Below, in pieces: positions 40,609 through 48,408 of a DNA stretch of 64,000 nt. The stretch's first letter is position 1. Each line of letters starts with the position of its first letter. The stretch is from Cellulomonas fimi (lineage in GTDB: Bacteria; Actinomycetota; Actinomycetes; Actinomycetales; Cellulomonadaceae), in contig NZ_CP110680.1 of assembly GCF_028583725.1 (NCBI RefSeq), positions 4,030,001-4,094,000 on the forward strand, in the 5' to 3' direction. Under the pieces are notes generated by a model, which was not told the origin of the DNA, made no database searches, and saw only the letters and a list, made by a program, of their open reading frames with translations. A program made the translations under genes and the position numbers.

Positions 40609-41172
40609 TCAGTTGAGCGAGGCGTCCTCCGCGAACGTCGAGACGATCGCCAGGTCACCGCCCTGCCGGCGCAGCACGCGTCGCCACAGGGTCGACGGGT
40701 CGGCGGTGACCGCGTCGTCGGGCTCGGCCGGGAGCACGTACCAGGACCCCTCCTCGAGCTCGCCCTCGAGCTGGCCCGCACCCCAGCCCGAGTGACCCGC
40801 GAACACGCGCACGCCCGTGACGAGACCGTCGAGGGCCGCCGGGTCGGAGTCCAGGTCGACCAGGCTGAACGGTCCGACCAGCCGGTCGACCGTCGCCGGC
40901 AGCGGCGCCCCGACCGGCGCGGTGACCACGCCGATGGCGCCGTCGAGCCCGACGGGACCGCCCTGGAAGAGCGTCGCGGGCATGCTCACGTGGTCCTGCC
41001 AGGCGGGCAGCACGACGTCCACGTCGACCGGGACCGGACGGTTCAGGACCACGCCGAACGCGCCCTCGTCGCCGTGGTCCAGGAGCAGCACGACGGCACG
41101 GTGGAAGTTCGGGTCGAGCAGCCGGTTCTTCGCCACCAGCAGCCGGCCGCTGAGCGCCGGGTCGTCCGTCAC
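40609..41172 (-). CDS. yqgE: YqgE/AlgH (UPF0301) family protein
   Basis: The 187-residue protein has the family landmarks: LSGRLLVAKNRLLDPNFHRAV, VVLLLDHGDEGAFGVVLNRP, TLFQGGPVGLDGAI, VRVFAGHSGWGAGQLEGELE and GSWYVLPAEPDDAV, and ends close to the usual length of 185-190. UPF0301 is widespread, but its role is unknown; mutants in Pseudomonas affect alginate genes indirectly. It is a single gene here. Confidence 0.95.
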   Translation of the reverse strand: MTDDPALSGRLLVAKNRLLDPNFHRAVVLLLDHGDEGAFGVVLNRPVPVDVDVVLPAWQDHVSMPATLFQGGPVGLDGAIGVVTAPVGAPLPATVDRLVGPFSLVDLDSDPAALDGLVTGVRVFAGHSGWGAGQLEGELEEGSWYVLPAEPDDAVTADPSTLWRRVLRRQGGDLAIVSTFAEDASLN

Positions 41173-41230
41173 CGTCCCATCATCGGCGACGCCCGCCCGA
41201 CCTGCACCGGGCCGTCTCCGGCGGCAAGGG

Positions 41231-42016
41231 TTACCGCGCCTGGGCCGGCACCCGTCGGCCGTCCGGGCGGCGGTAGACGGAGACGTGCGACGTCGACTCC
41301 TCGTCGAACGGTGCGCCGGACCAGTCCGCCCACCGCGACTCGAGCTCCAGGCCGGCGATGCGCGCCATGAGGTCGAGCTCGGCGGGCCAGACGTACCGGT
41401 GCGGGCTGCGGCCCAGGCGGACGCCCTCCTCGCCGCCGAACCGCACGTGGTGCGAGACGACGTGCTGCCGGAGCACGTCGACGGTGTCGATCCCGACGTA
41501 CCCGGGCTCGACGGCGAAGACGGTCGCGCGCTGCCCGGGCGGGAGGATGCGCAGCTGCGGCACCCACAGCTCGACGACGAACCGGCCGCCGGGCTCGAGG
41601 TGCGCGGACGCGTTGCGGAAGCACGCGACCTGGGCGTCCTGGTCCAGCAGGTTCGAGATCGTGTTGAAGACGAGGTAGACGAGCCGGAAGGGGCCGTCGA
41701 CGCGCGTCGTCGCCATGTCGCCGTGCACCACGGGAAGGGTCTGCTCGTCGACCTTCTCGCGCAGCCGGGCGATCATCGCGCGCGACAGCTCGATGCCCGT
41801 GACGGGGACACCGCGCTCGGCGAGCGGGATCGCGACGCGGCCCGTGCCGACGGCGAGCTCGAGGGCGCGGCCGTCACCGGCCAGGGCCGCGAGTCGGTCG
41901 ACGGTCGGTCCGAGCACCTCCGGCGCGAACATCCCCTCACCGGGAGTGTCGTAGCGGGCGGCGACGTCGGCGTCCCACAGCTCGTCCTGGGTGAGGTCGA
42001 AGACCGAGCGCTCCAT
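41231..42016 (-). CDS. Class I SAM-dependent methyltransferase
   Basis: The 261-residue protein has motif I ALELAVGTGRVAIPLAERGV (SAM glycine loop), VTGIELSRAMIARLRE (acidic residue of motif post-I) and RLVYLVFNTISNLLDQDAQ (motif II/III). The C-terminal part has WSGAPFDEESTSHVSVYRRP, as in actinobacterial small-molecule methyltransferases related to YcgJ/Tam. No RNA- or DNA-specific domain is seen. The start ATG 42016 (MERSVFDLTQ) is adopted instead of long Arg-rich extensions. It is divergent from the MFS exporter 102 bases away. Confidence 0.9.
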   Translation of the reverse strand: MERSVFDLTQDELWDADVAARYDTPGEGMFAPEVLGPTVDRLAALAGDGRALELAVGTGRVAIPLAERGVPVTGIELSRAMIARLREKVDEQTLPVVHGDMATTRVDGPFRLVYLVFNTISNLLDQDAQVACFRNASAHLEPGGRFVVELWVPQLRILPPGQRATVFAVEPGYVGIDTVDVLRQHVVSHHVRFGGEEGVRLGRSPHRYVWPAELDLMARIAGLELESRWADWSGAPFDEESTSHVSVYRRPDGRRVPAQAR

Positions 42017-42118
42017 ACGGCCAACCTCGCACCTCGGACGCCGAGGCAGGCACTCCTTTACCGGGGCCACCAGGTATTCGAGCGGACCTCGTCGGGGCGC
42101 GGTGGCAGGATCCGCCGG

Positions 42119-43417
42119 GTGACCAGCACGGACAGCAGCCCCGAGACCGCGCCCGCACCAGCCCCGGCGGTGTCGTCCGTGCGGTCGGGGCTCGACCGGA
42201 CGCGCGCCGCCTTCTCGTCGCTCGAGGACCGCCGCTACCGGTGGTGGTTCTCCGGCCAGGTGCTGTCGTCGTCGGGACACGTCACGCAGGCCGCGGGGCT
42301 CGCGTGGCTCGTGCTGCACCTGTCGGGCCGCGCGGTCGACCTGGGGCTCGTCACGACCGCGGCGATGCTGCCGATCCTCGTGGGCGCCGCCCCGGCCGGC
42401 GCGCTCGTCGACCGGTTCGACCGTCGGCGGCTGCTGCTCACCACCCAGGTGCTGCTGATGTCGCTCGGGGCGCTGCTGGCCGTCCTCACCGCGACCGGCG
42501 CGGTCACGGTGCCCCTCGTCCTCGCGTTCGCGTTCACGTCGGGCGTGGTCGCCGCCGTCGACGGGCCGGCACGGCAGGTGTTCGTGCTCGACCTCGTCGG
42601 ACGCGAGCGGCTGGCCAGTGCCGTGAGCCTCTACGAGGTCGTCATGAACGCTGCGCGCGTCATCGGGCCGTCGGTCGGCGGCGTGCTGCTCGCGCTCGTC
42701 GGGCCCGCGGCGTGCTTCGCGTTCAACGCGGCGACGTACCTGCTGCCGCTCGGGGTGCTGCTCGCGCTGCGCGGGCTGCGCGCCCGGACCGCCGTCCGCG
42801 CGGGCGAGAAGCCGACGACGAGCCTGCGCGCCGGGCTCGCGTACACGTTCGGCCAGCCGGTCATCCGTGCGTGCGTGGTGCTCGCAGCGGCCAGCACGAT
42901 GATCTTCAACCAGGGCGTCATGGTCCCGGTGCTGGCGACCGACGCGCTCGGGCTGCCGCCGCAGGGGTTCGGCGCGCTCATGGCCGCGTTCGGGCTGGGT
43001 GCCCTCCCCGGGGCGATCGCGGCTGCGGGCGGTGGTGCGCCGACGGGACGGCGGGTCGCGGTCCTGGCGTTCGCGACCGGCGTCGCGATCCTCCCCGTCG
43101 GGCTCGCTCCCGGCTTCGCGGTCGCCGTCGTCGCGGCCGCGGTGCTCGGGTTCGTCTCGATCTGGTGGGTCGCCGCGGCCAACACGCTCGTGCAGCTCGT
43201 CGCCGCACCGCACCTGCGGGGCCGCGTCATGGGCGTGTGGACCGCCGCGCTCCCGGGCAGCGCGCTGGTCACGGCGCTCGCCCTCGGGGCCGTGACCGAC
43301 ACGTGGGGCGTCCGGTGGGCGTACGTGGCCCTCGCGGCGTCGTTCCTGGCGGCCGCGGCCGCGGGCGCCCGCGCGCTCACCGCCCACGACCGGGCCACCG
43401 TCCCCGACCGCCCCTGA
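42119..43417 (+). CDS. MFS transporter (EntS/MFS_3-like)
   Basis: The 432-residue protein starts at GTG 42119 with a Pro/Ala-rich tail, then FSSLEDRRYRWWFSGQVLSS, the beginning characteristic of the EntS/MFS_3 family. GALVDRFDRRRLLLTTQVLL follows TM2, ARVIGPSVGGVLLALVGPAA lies near TM5-6, and AAPHLRGRVMGVWTAALPGS in the second half. This family exports siderophores and drugs. Divergent methyltransferase neighbour could modify the exported compound. Its stop lies in a 10-base tandem repeat. Confidence 0.9.
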   Translation: MTSTDSSPETAPAPAPAVSSVRSGLDRTRAAFSSLEDRRYRWWFSGQVLSSSGHVTQAAGLAWLVLHLSGRAVDLGLVTTAAMLPILVGAAPAGALVDRFDRRRLLLTTQVLLMSLGALLAVLTATGAVTVPLVLAFAFTSGVVAAVDGPARQVFVLDLVGRERLASAVSLYEVVMNAARVIGPSVGGVLLALVGPAACFAFNAATYLLPLGVLLALRGLRARTAVRAGEKPTTSLRAGLAYTFGQPVIRACVVLAAASTMIFNQGVMVPVLATDALGLPPQGFGALMAAFGLGALPGAIAAAGGGAPTGRRVAVLAFATGVAILPVGLAPGFAVAVVAAAVLGFVSIWWVAAANTLVQLVAAPHLRGRVMGVWTAALPGSALVTALALGAVTDTWGVRWAYVALAASFLAAAAAGARALTAHDRATVPDRP

Positions 43418-43440
43418 CCGCCCCTGACCGCTCCTGACCG
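43401..43440 (+). repeat. 10-base tandem repeat with stops in three frames
   Basis: Four units of the form CCCCTGACCG (43401, 43411, 43421, 43431; the first and last with small changes) span the MFS stop codon. The TGA at 43415, 43425 and 43435 fall in three different frames, so any slippage within the repeat still terminates. Confidence 0.85.
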
Positions 43441-43468
43441 GACGCTCGCTCCCCTCGTCCGTCGCCGT

Positions 43469-43523
43469 CGACCCGGGTCTGGGTACCGCTCGAGGTCGTC
43501 GAGCGGTCACCGGACCCGGGTCG
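43469..43523. terminator. Long bidirectional hairpin
   Basis: CGACCCGGGTC (43469-43479) pairs with GACCCGGGTCG (43513-43523). Inside, GGTACCGCTCGA (43482) pairs with TCGAGCGGTCACC (43499) with one bulge. It lies between convergent MFS and beta-helix genes. Confidence 0.7.
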
Positions 43524-43583
43524 CGGGAGCGGTCGGACCGGCCGGCCGGGTCCGTACGGGCGGGCGCAGGTGGCGGGCGGTGG

Positions 43584-44756
43584 TCAGCAGCGGACGATCG
43601 AGCCGCCCGTCACGTTCGCGATCGTCAGGTTGACCGTGCACGGGTTCTCGACGACGCGCGCACCGCCGGACAGCGCCAGGTTGCGGATCGCGATGTCGCG
43701 GTTGGCGGGCATCGTCGAGCGCGCCGCGAGGCGCACGTCTCCCCCGACGACCGTCCCGCTCGTCGCGGCCAGGGTCACGTTGGTGCAGTTCTCGATCAGC
43801 ACGGGGTTGTTGCCGGTCCGGCTGATCTCGACGCGGTTGATCCTCAGCCCGCCGGACTCGGAGACGCAGAAGACGCCGCGCCCGCCGCCGCTGGCCTTCA
43901 CGGTGCCGACCGTGATGTTGGTCGGGTAGGACGAGCCGACGCGGCCCGCACGGTTGGCGATGCGGAACGCCGCGTACCCGGTACCGCTGCCGGCGTCCTG
44001 CGCGTCGACCGTGCCGACGGACGCGTTGATCGTGGCGTTGAGCAGCAGGCCGGACTCGCCGACGTTCCGCGCGGTGACGGTCCCGACGGTGAGCCCGTCG
44101 ACGCCGTAGGTCTCGACCGCGTGCGACCCGGCGCCCGAGACGTAGGCGCGGTCGATGCTGATGTTGCGCGCGTACCGGCTCGTGTCGCCGAGGTTGTCGA
44201 TGCGCACGCCGATGCCGCCGCCGGACAGCCGCATGTCGATCTCCCGCAGGCGCAGGTTGTCGACGTTGCGCGCGAAGATCCCGTAGACGGGCGTGCCGGT
44301 CAGGTACAGGCGCGCGACCTCGATGTCGGTCGCGCCGCGCATGTACACGCCGGCGACGTTGCCGGAGCCCGACCCGGTGACGTGGATCGTGCCGCAGGAC
44401 TCGAGGGTCGTGTAGCTCGGCAGCGTGATGCGCGCGTTGGCCGACATGGTGCCGCTGCCGTTGACGACGACGCGCTGCTTGCTGGTGCGGCCCGCGTCGA
44501 GGCCGCCGATCGCGGTGTTGATCGCGGTGAGCATGTCGCTGCCGGACCAGAGCTCGCGGCTGCCGCGGTAGGCGCGCCAGGTGCTGCCGTCCTGGACGGC
44601 GGAACCGTGCACGGTCGAGCCGGTGCAGCTCGTGCCGGGTGCGGCGTGGCCGGGCGGTGCGACGGCGAGCGCGGCGACGGCGAGCCCGGTCGCCGTGAGC
44701 CCGGCGAGGAGCGCGGCGCGGACCGGGCGGTCGGCGCGTCCGAGGAGAGTGACCAC
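43584..44756 (-). CDS. Secreted right-handed parallel beta-helix protein
   Basis: The 390-residue protein has a signal peptide (VVTLLGRADRPVRAALLAGL then a hydrophobic stretch ending GHAA near residue 38). It continues with parallel beta-helix coils: VDNLRLREIDMRLSGGGIGV, NISIDRAYVSGAGSHAVETY, GLTVGTVTARNVGESGLLLN, NITVGTVKASGGGRGVFCVS. It ends in Cys, with a further Cys pair bracketing the final coils. GTG 44756 follows AAAGGTGG by eight bases. Fold family includes pectate lyases, polygalacturonases and glycan epimerases, but no catalytic motif stands out. Extracellular; likely acts on or binds plant-wall polysaccharide. Confidence 0.82.
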   Translation of the reverse strand: MVTLLGRADRPVRAALLAGLTATGLAVAALAVAPPGHAAPGTSCTGSTVHGSAVQDGSTWRAYRGSRELWSGSDMLTAINTAIGGLDAGRTSKQRVVVNGSGTMSANARITLPSYTTLESCGTIHVTGSGSGNVAGVYMRGATDIEVARLYLTGTPVYGIFARNVDNLRLREIDMRLSGGGIGVRIDNLGDTSRYARNISIDRAYVSGAGSHAVETYGVDGLTVGTVTARNVGESGLLLNATINASVGTVDAQDAGSGTGYAAFRIANRAGRVGSSYPTNITVGTVKASGGGRGVFCVSESGGLRINRVEISRTGNNPVLIENCTNVTLAATSGTVVGGDVRLAARSTMPANRDIAIRNLALSGGARVVENPCTVNLTIANVTGGSIVRC

Positions 44757-44923
44757 GGTGTCCACCTTTCGAGGGTGTGACCGGGCCGGGTGGGCGGCAC
44801 CCTCCGTCGGGCGCCCCGACGGTCCGGTCGGCGTCTCGCAGGCTAGGAGGACCGGTGGGCGCGGCACAGGGTCTTGAATCGTTTCGGTAAACGCATTCCA
44901 GCGTGTGCCCCGACTGCATCCTC

Positions 44924-46078
44924 CTAGCGAGCCGCGACCTCGCCGCGGTGCCGCGAGCGCCACGCGACCAGGCAGGCGAGGCCCAGCACGAGGGTCCCGA
45001 GGATCGTCACCACCCGCCACACGATCGTCGCCGCGACGATCGCCGCCTCCTGCTCGACGCCCACGGCCGTCGTCCAGGCACCGACCAGCAGCGCGTCGAG
45101 CAGCCCCAGCCCGAAGAGCGGGAACAGCGTCAGGGGGTACACCAGGAGGAACGGCCCCAGCACGTCGACGACCGACAGGCCCGTCACGCCGCACGCGCGC
45201 AGCGCGACGAGCAGCACGAGCCCGTCCGCGAGCACCATGCCCACGAGCGCCACCATCGACGGCAGCAGGCCCCGCCGCAGGCTCGCCGACGACCGCGCGC
45301 GCACCTCGACCATCGTCGCGGCCCACACGTCGGGGTCCACCGCCCTCCCGCGCCGCACCAGGGCGACCAGCCGCGCCGCCGTGCGCCCGAACCACGCCGC
45401 CAGGTGGTCCCCGCGCAGCAGCAGCACCAGAGCGGTGAGCATGACCGCGGCGACCAGCCCGCACACCACCGCGACCACCCACTGCCGGCGGTCCACCCCG
45501 CCCCAGACCAGCAGCAGGAGGCCCAGCGTCGGCGCGAGGAACCGCACCGCGTAGAACTTCGCGGTGTTGAGCGTGACGCCCGCCATCCCCGCGGTCGGGT
45601 CGACGCCCCACGACCGGAACATCGCGACGCGCACCACGATGTCCGAGGGCGGCGGCGTGAACGTCGCGACCACGTTCGCCGTGAGGTCGTTCTGCATCGA
45701 GCGGCGCAGCCCCAGGCCCGGCACGTAGTAGGTCAGGGGCACCGCGTTGAGCGTCTGCCGCAGCAGCAGCGCGAGCACGAGGGGGACGACGACGAGCACG
45801 GGCAGCCCCGCGAACGCGTCGGCGACCGCGGACCAGTCGACCGCCCCGACGAGCCGCGTCACCGCGACCCACGCGCACACGCCGACGACCAGCCACACGG
45901 CGGCCCGCACCGACCGGCACCGGCGGGCACCCGCCGCGACGCCCACGCCGACCCGTCCGTCGCCGCGTGCTCCCGCCGTGCGCTCGTCGCCCGCCACCGC
46001 CGTGCCGTCGCCACCGGACGCGCCCGCCGTGCCGTCGCCACCGGACGCGCCCGCCGGACCGTCGCCGGCCGACGTCAT
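44924..46078 (-). CDS. UPF0104/lysylphosphatidylglycerol-synthase-like membrane protein
   Basis: The 384-residue protein has a disordered Gly-Asp-Thr-rich tail (GASGGDGTA repeats), then about seven or eight membrane segments in the UPF0104/AglD pattern: LVLALLLRQTLNAVPLTYYV, TFTPPPSDIVVRVAMFRSWG (the conserved PxPG-type loop), VTLNTAKFYAVRFLAPTLGL and LGLLDALLVGAWTTAVGVEQ. No soluble GNAT-like LPG synthase domain follows. It may be a flippase for a lipid-linked substrate. ATG 46078 overlaps the stop of the META-domain gene. Confidence 0.82.
   Translation of the reverse strand: MTSAGDGPAGASGGDGTAGASGGDGTAVAGDERTAGARGDGRVGVGVAAGARRCRSVRAAVWLVVGVCAWVAVTRLVGAVDWSAVADAFAGLPVLVVVPLVLALLLRQTLNAVPLTYYVPGLGLRRSMQNDLTANVVATFTPPPSDIVVRVAMFRSWGVDPTAGMAGVTLNTAKFYAVRFLAPTLGLLLLVWGGVDRRQWVVAVVCGLVAAVMLTALVLLLRGDHLAAWFGRTAARLVALVRRGRAVDPDVWAATMVEVRARSSASLRRGLLPSMVALVGMVLADGLVLLVALRACGVTGLSVVDVLGPFLLVYPLTLFPLFGLGLLDALLVGAWTTAVGVEQEAAIVAATIVWRVVTILGTLVLGLACLVAWRSRHRGEVAAR
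45999..46052 (-). repeat. 27-base perfect tandem duplication in the membrane protein's N-terminus
   Basis: Two identical 27-base units (45999-46025, 46026-46052) encode the duplicated Gly-Ala-Ser-Gly-Gly-Asp-Gly-Thr-Ala of the cytoplasmic tail. Copy number may vary between strains. Confidence 0.85.
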
Positions 46079-46461
46079 GCGGTGCCGGTGCGGGTGAGGG
46101 TCCCGAGCTGGCTCGCGTCCTTGTCGACGAAGACGAGCTGGTCGTCCTCGAGGCGCGCCGCCACCGCGAGCGACAGCCACGGGTCGACCGCAGGGCACGC
46201 CATGCGCGTCGTGGCCCACGCCGAGAACGTGACGCCCTCGTCGCTGCGCCGCCACTCGCCCGTCATGCGGTTGCACCCGTCCGAGCCCGACGCGGTGCCG
46301 TCCTCCGCGAGCTCCAGGTACGCCTCGCCCTCCGTCGACGACGCGCCCCACGACCCGGCGACGTCCTCGCCGCTCGACCGCGGCTCGGCGTCGGCCACCG
46401 CGCACCCGACCAGCACGCAGGTGCACACCAGGGCCGCGAGGACGAGCCGCATCGGGCGCAT
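46075..46461 (-). CDS. META-domain lipoprotein
   Basis: The 128-residue protein has a lipobox (VCTCVLVGCAVAD; Cys near residue 18) and a META/HslJ-type fold: VAGSWGASSTEGEAYLELAE, DGCNRMTGEWRRSDEGVTFS (conserved Gly-Cys-Asn), TTRMACPAVDPWLSLAVAAR and LEDDQLVFVDKDASQLGTLT. The two Cys in GCNRM and MACPA match the usual META disulfide. ATG 46461 is used, with 46452 as an alternative. Its stop overlaps the start of the membrane protein (ATGA), so they are one operon. Confidence 0.88.
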   Translation of the reverse strand: MRPMRLVLAALVCTCVLVGCAVADAEPRSSGEDVAGSWGASSTEGEAYLELAEDGTASGSDGCNRMTGEWRRSDEGVTFSAWATTRMACPAVDPWLSLAVAARLEDDQLVFVDKDASQLGTLTRTGTA

Positions 46462-46555
46462 GTCGCGATCGTAGGCCCGACCAGCCGCGCCCACCGGGAG
46501 GAACCGGGCGGTTCGCCCTAGTGTGGCGAGCGGACCCGGACCGTCAGGAGGCGGC

Positions 46556-48355
46556 GTGTCGGACGCGGCGGTGAGCCTGCTCGTGCTCGTGGGCGTCGTC
46601 GGCCTGTTCGTGTGGAACCGGCTGTCCGTCGGCGTCGTCGCGATCCTCGCCGCGCTCACGCTCTGGGCGACGGGCCTCGTCGACGCGTCGCAGGCGGTCG
46701 CGGGGTTCGGCGACCCGGTCGTCGTCTTCATCGCGACCCTGTTCGTGCTGAGCGAGGGCCTGGAGTCGTCGGGCGTGACGGCCTGGGCGGGACAGCTCCT
46801 CGTCAACCGGGCCGGGACGCGGCGCGGCCCGCTGCTCGTCGCGGTCATGCTCCTGTCCGCGGTCATGGCCGCGGTCGTCACGCCGAACGGCGCCGCCGCC
46901 GCGCTGCTGCCCGTCGTCGTCCTCGCCGCCCGCAGGTCCCGGCAGGCGCCCGCGGCGATGCTCATGCCGCTCGCCTTCGCCGCGAGCGCGGGCGCGCTCC
47001 TCGTGCTGTCGGGCAGCACGGTCAACGTCATCGTGTCCGACGCCCTGGCCGACGCGACCGGCGAGCGGTTCGGCTTCTTCGAGTTCGCGCTCGTGGGCGC
47101 GCCGCTCGTCGCCGTGACCGTCGCGGTCGCCGTGACGCTCGGCCCGCGGCTGCTCCCCGAGCGGCAGCCCGACGTCGTGCCCGCGGACTTCTCCGACCAC
47201 CTCGGCACCCTCGTCGAGCACTACCGGCTCGAGCGGGGTTTCTTCCGGGCGCGCGTGCGGGCGTCGTCGGACCTCGTCGGGGCCGCGCTCGCCGACGTGC
47301 GCGCACCCGACGACGTCGTCGTGCTCGGCGTGCAGCACCCCGACGGCGGTCCGGGCGGCGTGGCGGAGGCGATCGCCGCGGGTGACGTGCTCGTGGTCAG
47401 CGGCCCCAGCGACGCGGTCGCGCCGCTCGTCGCCGACCACGACCTCGACGTCGTCGCGACGCCCCTCACGCGGCACACGCGCGAGGCGCTGCTGGGCCGG
47501 GAGGTCGGCGTCGCGGAGCTCGTCGTCCCCCCGCGGTCGGCGCTCGTGGGGCGGCCCGTCTTCCCCGGGCTGCGGTACGCCGACGTCACGGTGCTGTCCG
47601 TCCGGCGGCTCGGCCGGCCGCGTGGCGCGCGCACCACCGAGCTCGCCGAGGGCGACATGCTGCTCGTGCACGGGACATGGCCCGCGGTCGAGGCGCTGTC
47701 CGGCTCGGCCGACGTGCTGGTCGTCGACGACCCCGACCTCGTGCGCCGGGCCGTGCCGCTCGGCGCGACCGCGTGGCGGGCCGTCGCCGTCCTCGTCCTG
47801 ACCGTCGCGCTCCTGGCCTCCGGCCTGGTGCCGCCCGCGATCGCCGGGCTCGTCGGCGCCGTCGGGATGGTGCTGCTGCGCGTGGTGCGGCCCGCGCAGG
47901 CGTACCGGGCGGTGTCGTGGCAGACGGTCGTGCTCGTCGGGGGGCTCATCCCGCTGTCCACGGCGATCAGCACGAGCGGCGCCGCGGACCTCGTCGCGGG
48001 GTACCTGGTCGACCTCGTCGCCGGCGGGGACGCGCGCCTGCTGCTCGCCGCGCTGTTCGTCCTCACGCTCGTGCTCGGGCAGGTCGTGAGCAACACCGCG
48101 ACCGTCCTCATCGTCGTGCCGATCGCCGTCGCCGCCGCGCAGGAGTCCGGGGTCGCGCTCGCGCCCGTGCTCATGCTCGTCGCCGTCGCCGGGGCGGCGT
48201 CGTTCCTCACGCCGATCGCGACACCCGCCAACATGATCGTGATGAACCCCGCGGGGTACCGGTTCGGCGACTACTGGAAGCTCGGGCTCGCGACGACGGC
48301 GACCTGGTTCGTCGTCGCCGTCGGGCTGATCCCGCTCGTCTGGCCGACCGGCTGA
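46556..48355 (+). CDS. SLC13/DASS-type permease with central TrkA-C domains
   Basis: The 599-residue protein has an N-terminal block of membrane segments (DAAVSLLVLVGVVGLFVWNR to about 200), then two RCK_C/TrkA-C regulatory domains (about 210-380). A second membrane block follows with QVVSNTATVLIVVPIAVAAA (SNT motif) and TPIATPANMIVMNPAGYRFG. The SNT and TPxATPxN motifs are the hairpin tips of DASS carriers that move dicarboxylates or sulfate with sodium. The central domains suggest regulation by bound nucleotide or ion. AGGAGG lies four bases before GTG 46556. It is followed 53 bases later by pepA. Confidence 0.9.
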   Translation: MSDAAVSLLVLVGVVGLFVWNRLSVGVVAILAALTLWATGLVDASQAVAGFGDPVVVFIATLFVLSEGLESSGVTAWAGQLLVNRAGTRRGPLLVAVMLLSAVMAAVVTPNGAAAALLPVVVLAARRSRQAPAAMLMPLAFAASAGALLVLSGSTVNVIVSDALADATGERFGFFEFALVGAPLVAVTVAVAVTLGPRLLPERQPDVVPADFSDHLGTLVEHYRLERGFFRARVRASSDLVGAALADVRAPDDVVVLGVQHPDGGPGGVAEAIAAGDVLVVSGPSDAVAPLVADHDLDVVATPLTRHTREALLGREVGVAELVVPPRSALVGRPVFPGLRYADVTVLSVRRLGRPRGARTTELAEGDMLLVHGTWPAVEALSGSADVLVVDDPDLVRRAVPLGATAWRAVAVLVLTVALLASGLVPPAIAGLVGAVGMVLLRVVRPAQAYRAVSWQTVVLVGGLIPLSTAISTSGAADLVAGYLVDLVAGGDARLLLAALFVLTLVLGQVVSNTATVLIVVPIAVAAAQESGVALAPVLMLVAVAGAASFLTPIATPANMIVMNPAGYRFGDYWKLGLATTATWFVVAVGLIPLVWPTG

Positions 48356-48408
48356 CGGGCACGCAGGGGCACTGCAGGAGCACCACCCGGCACGCGAAGG
48401 AGACCACG

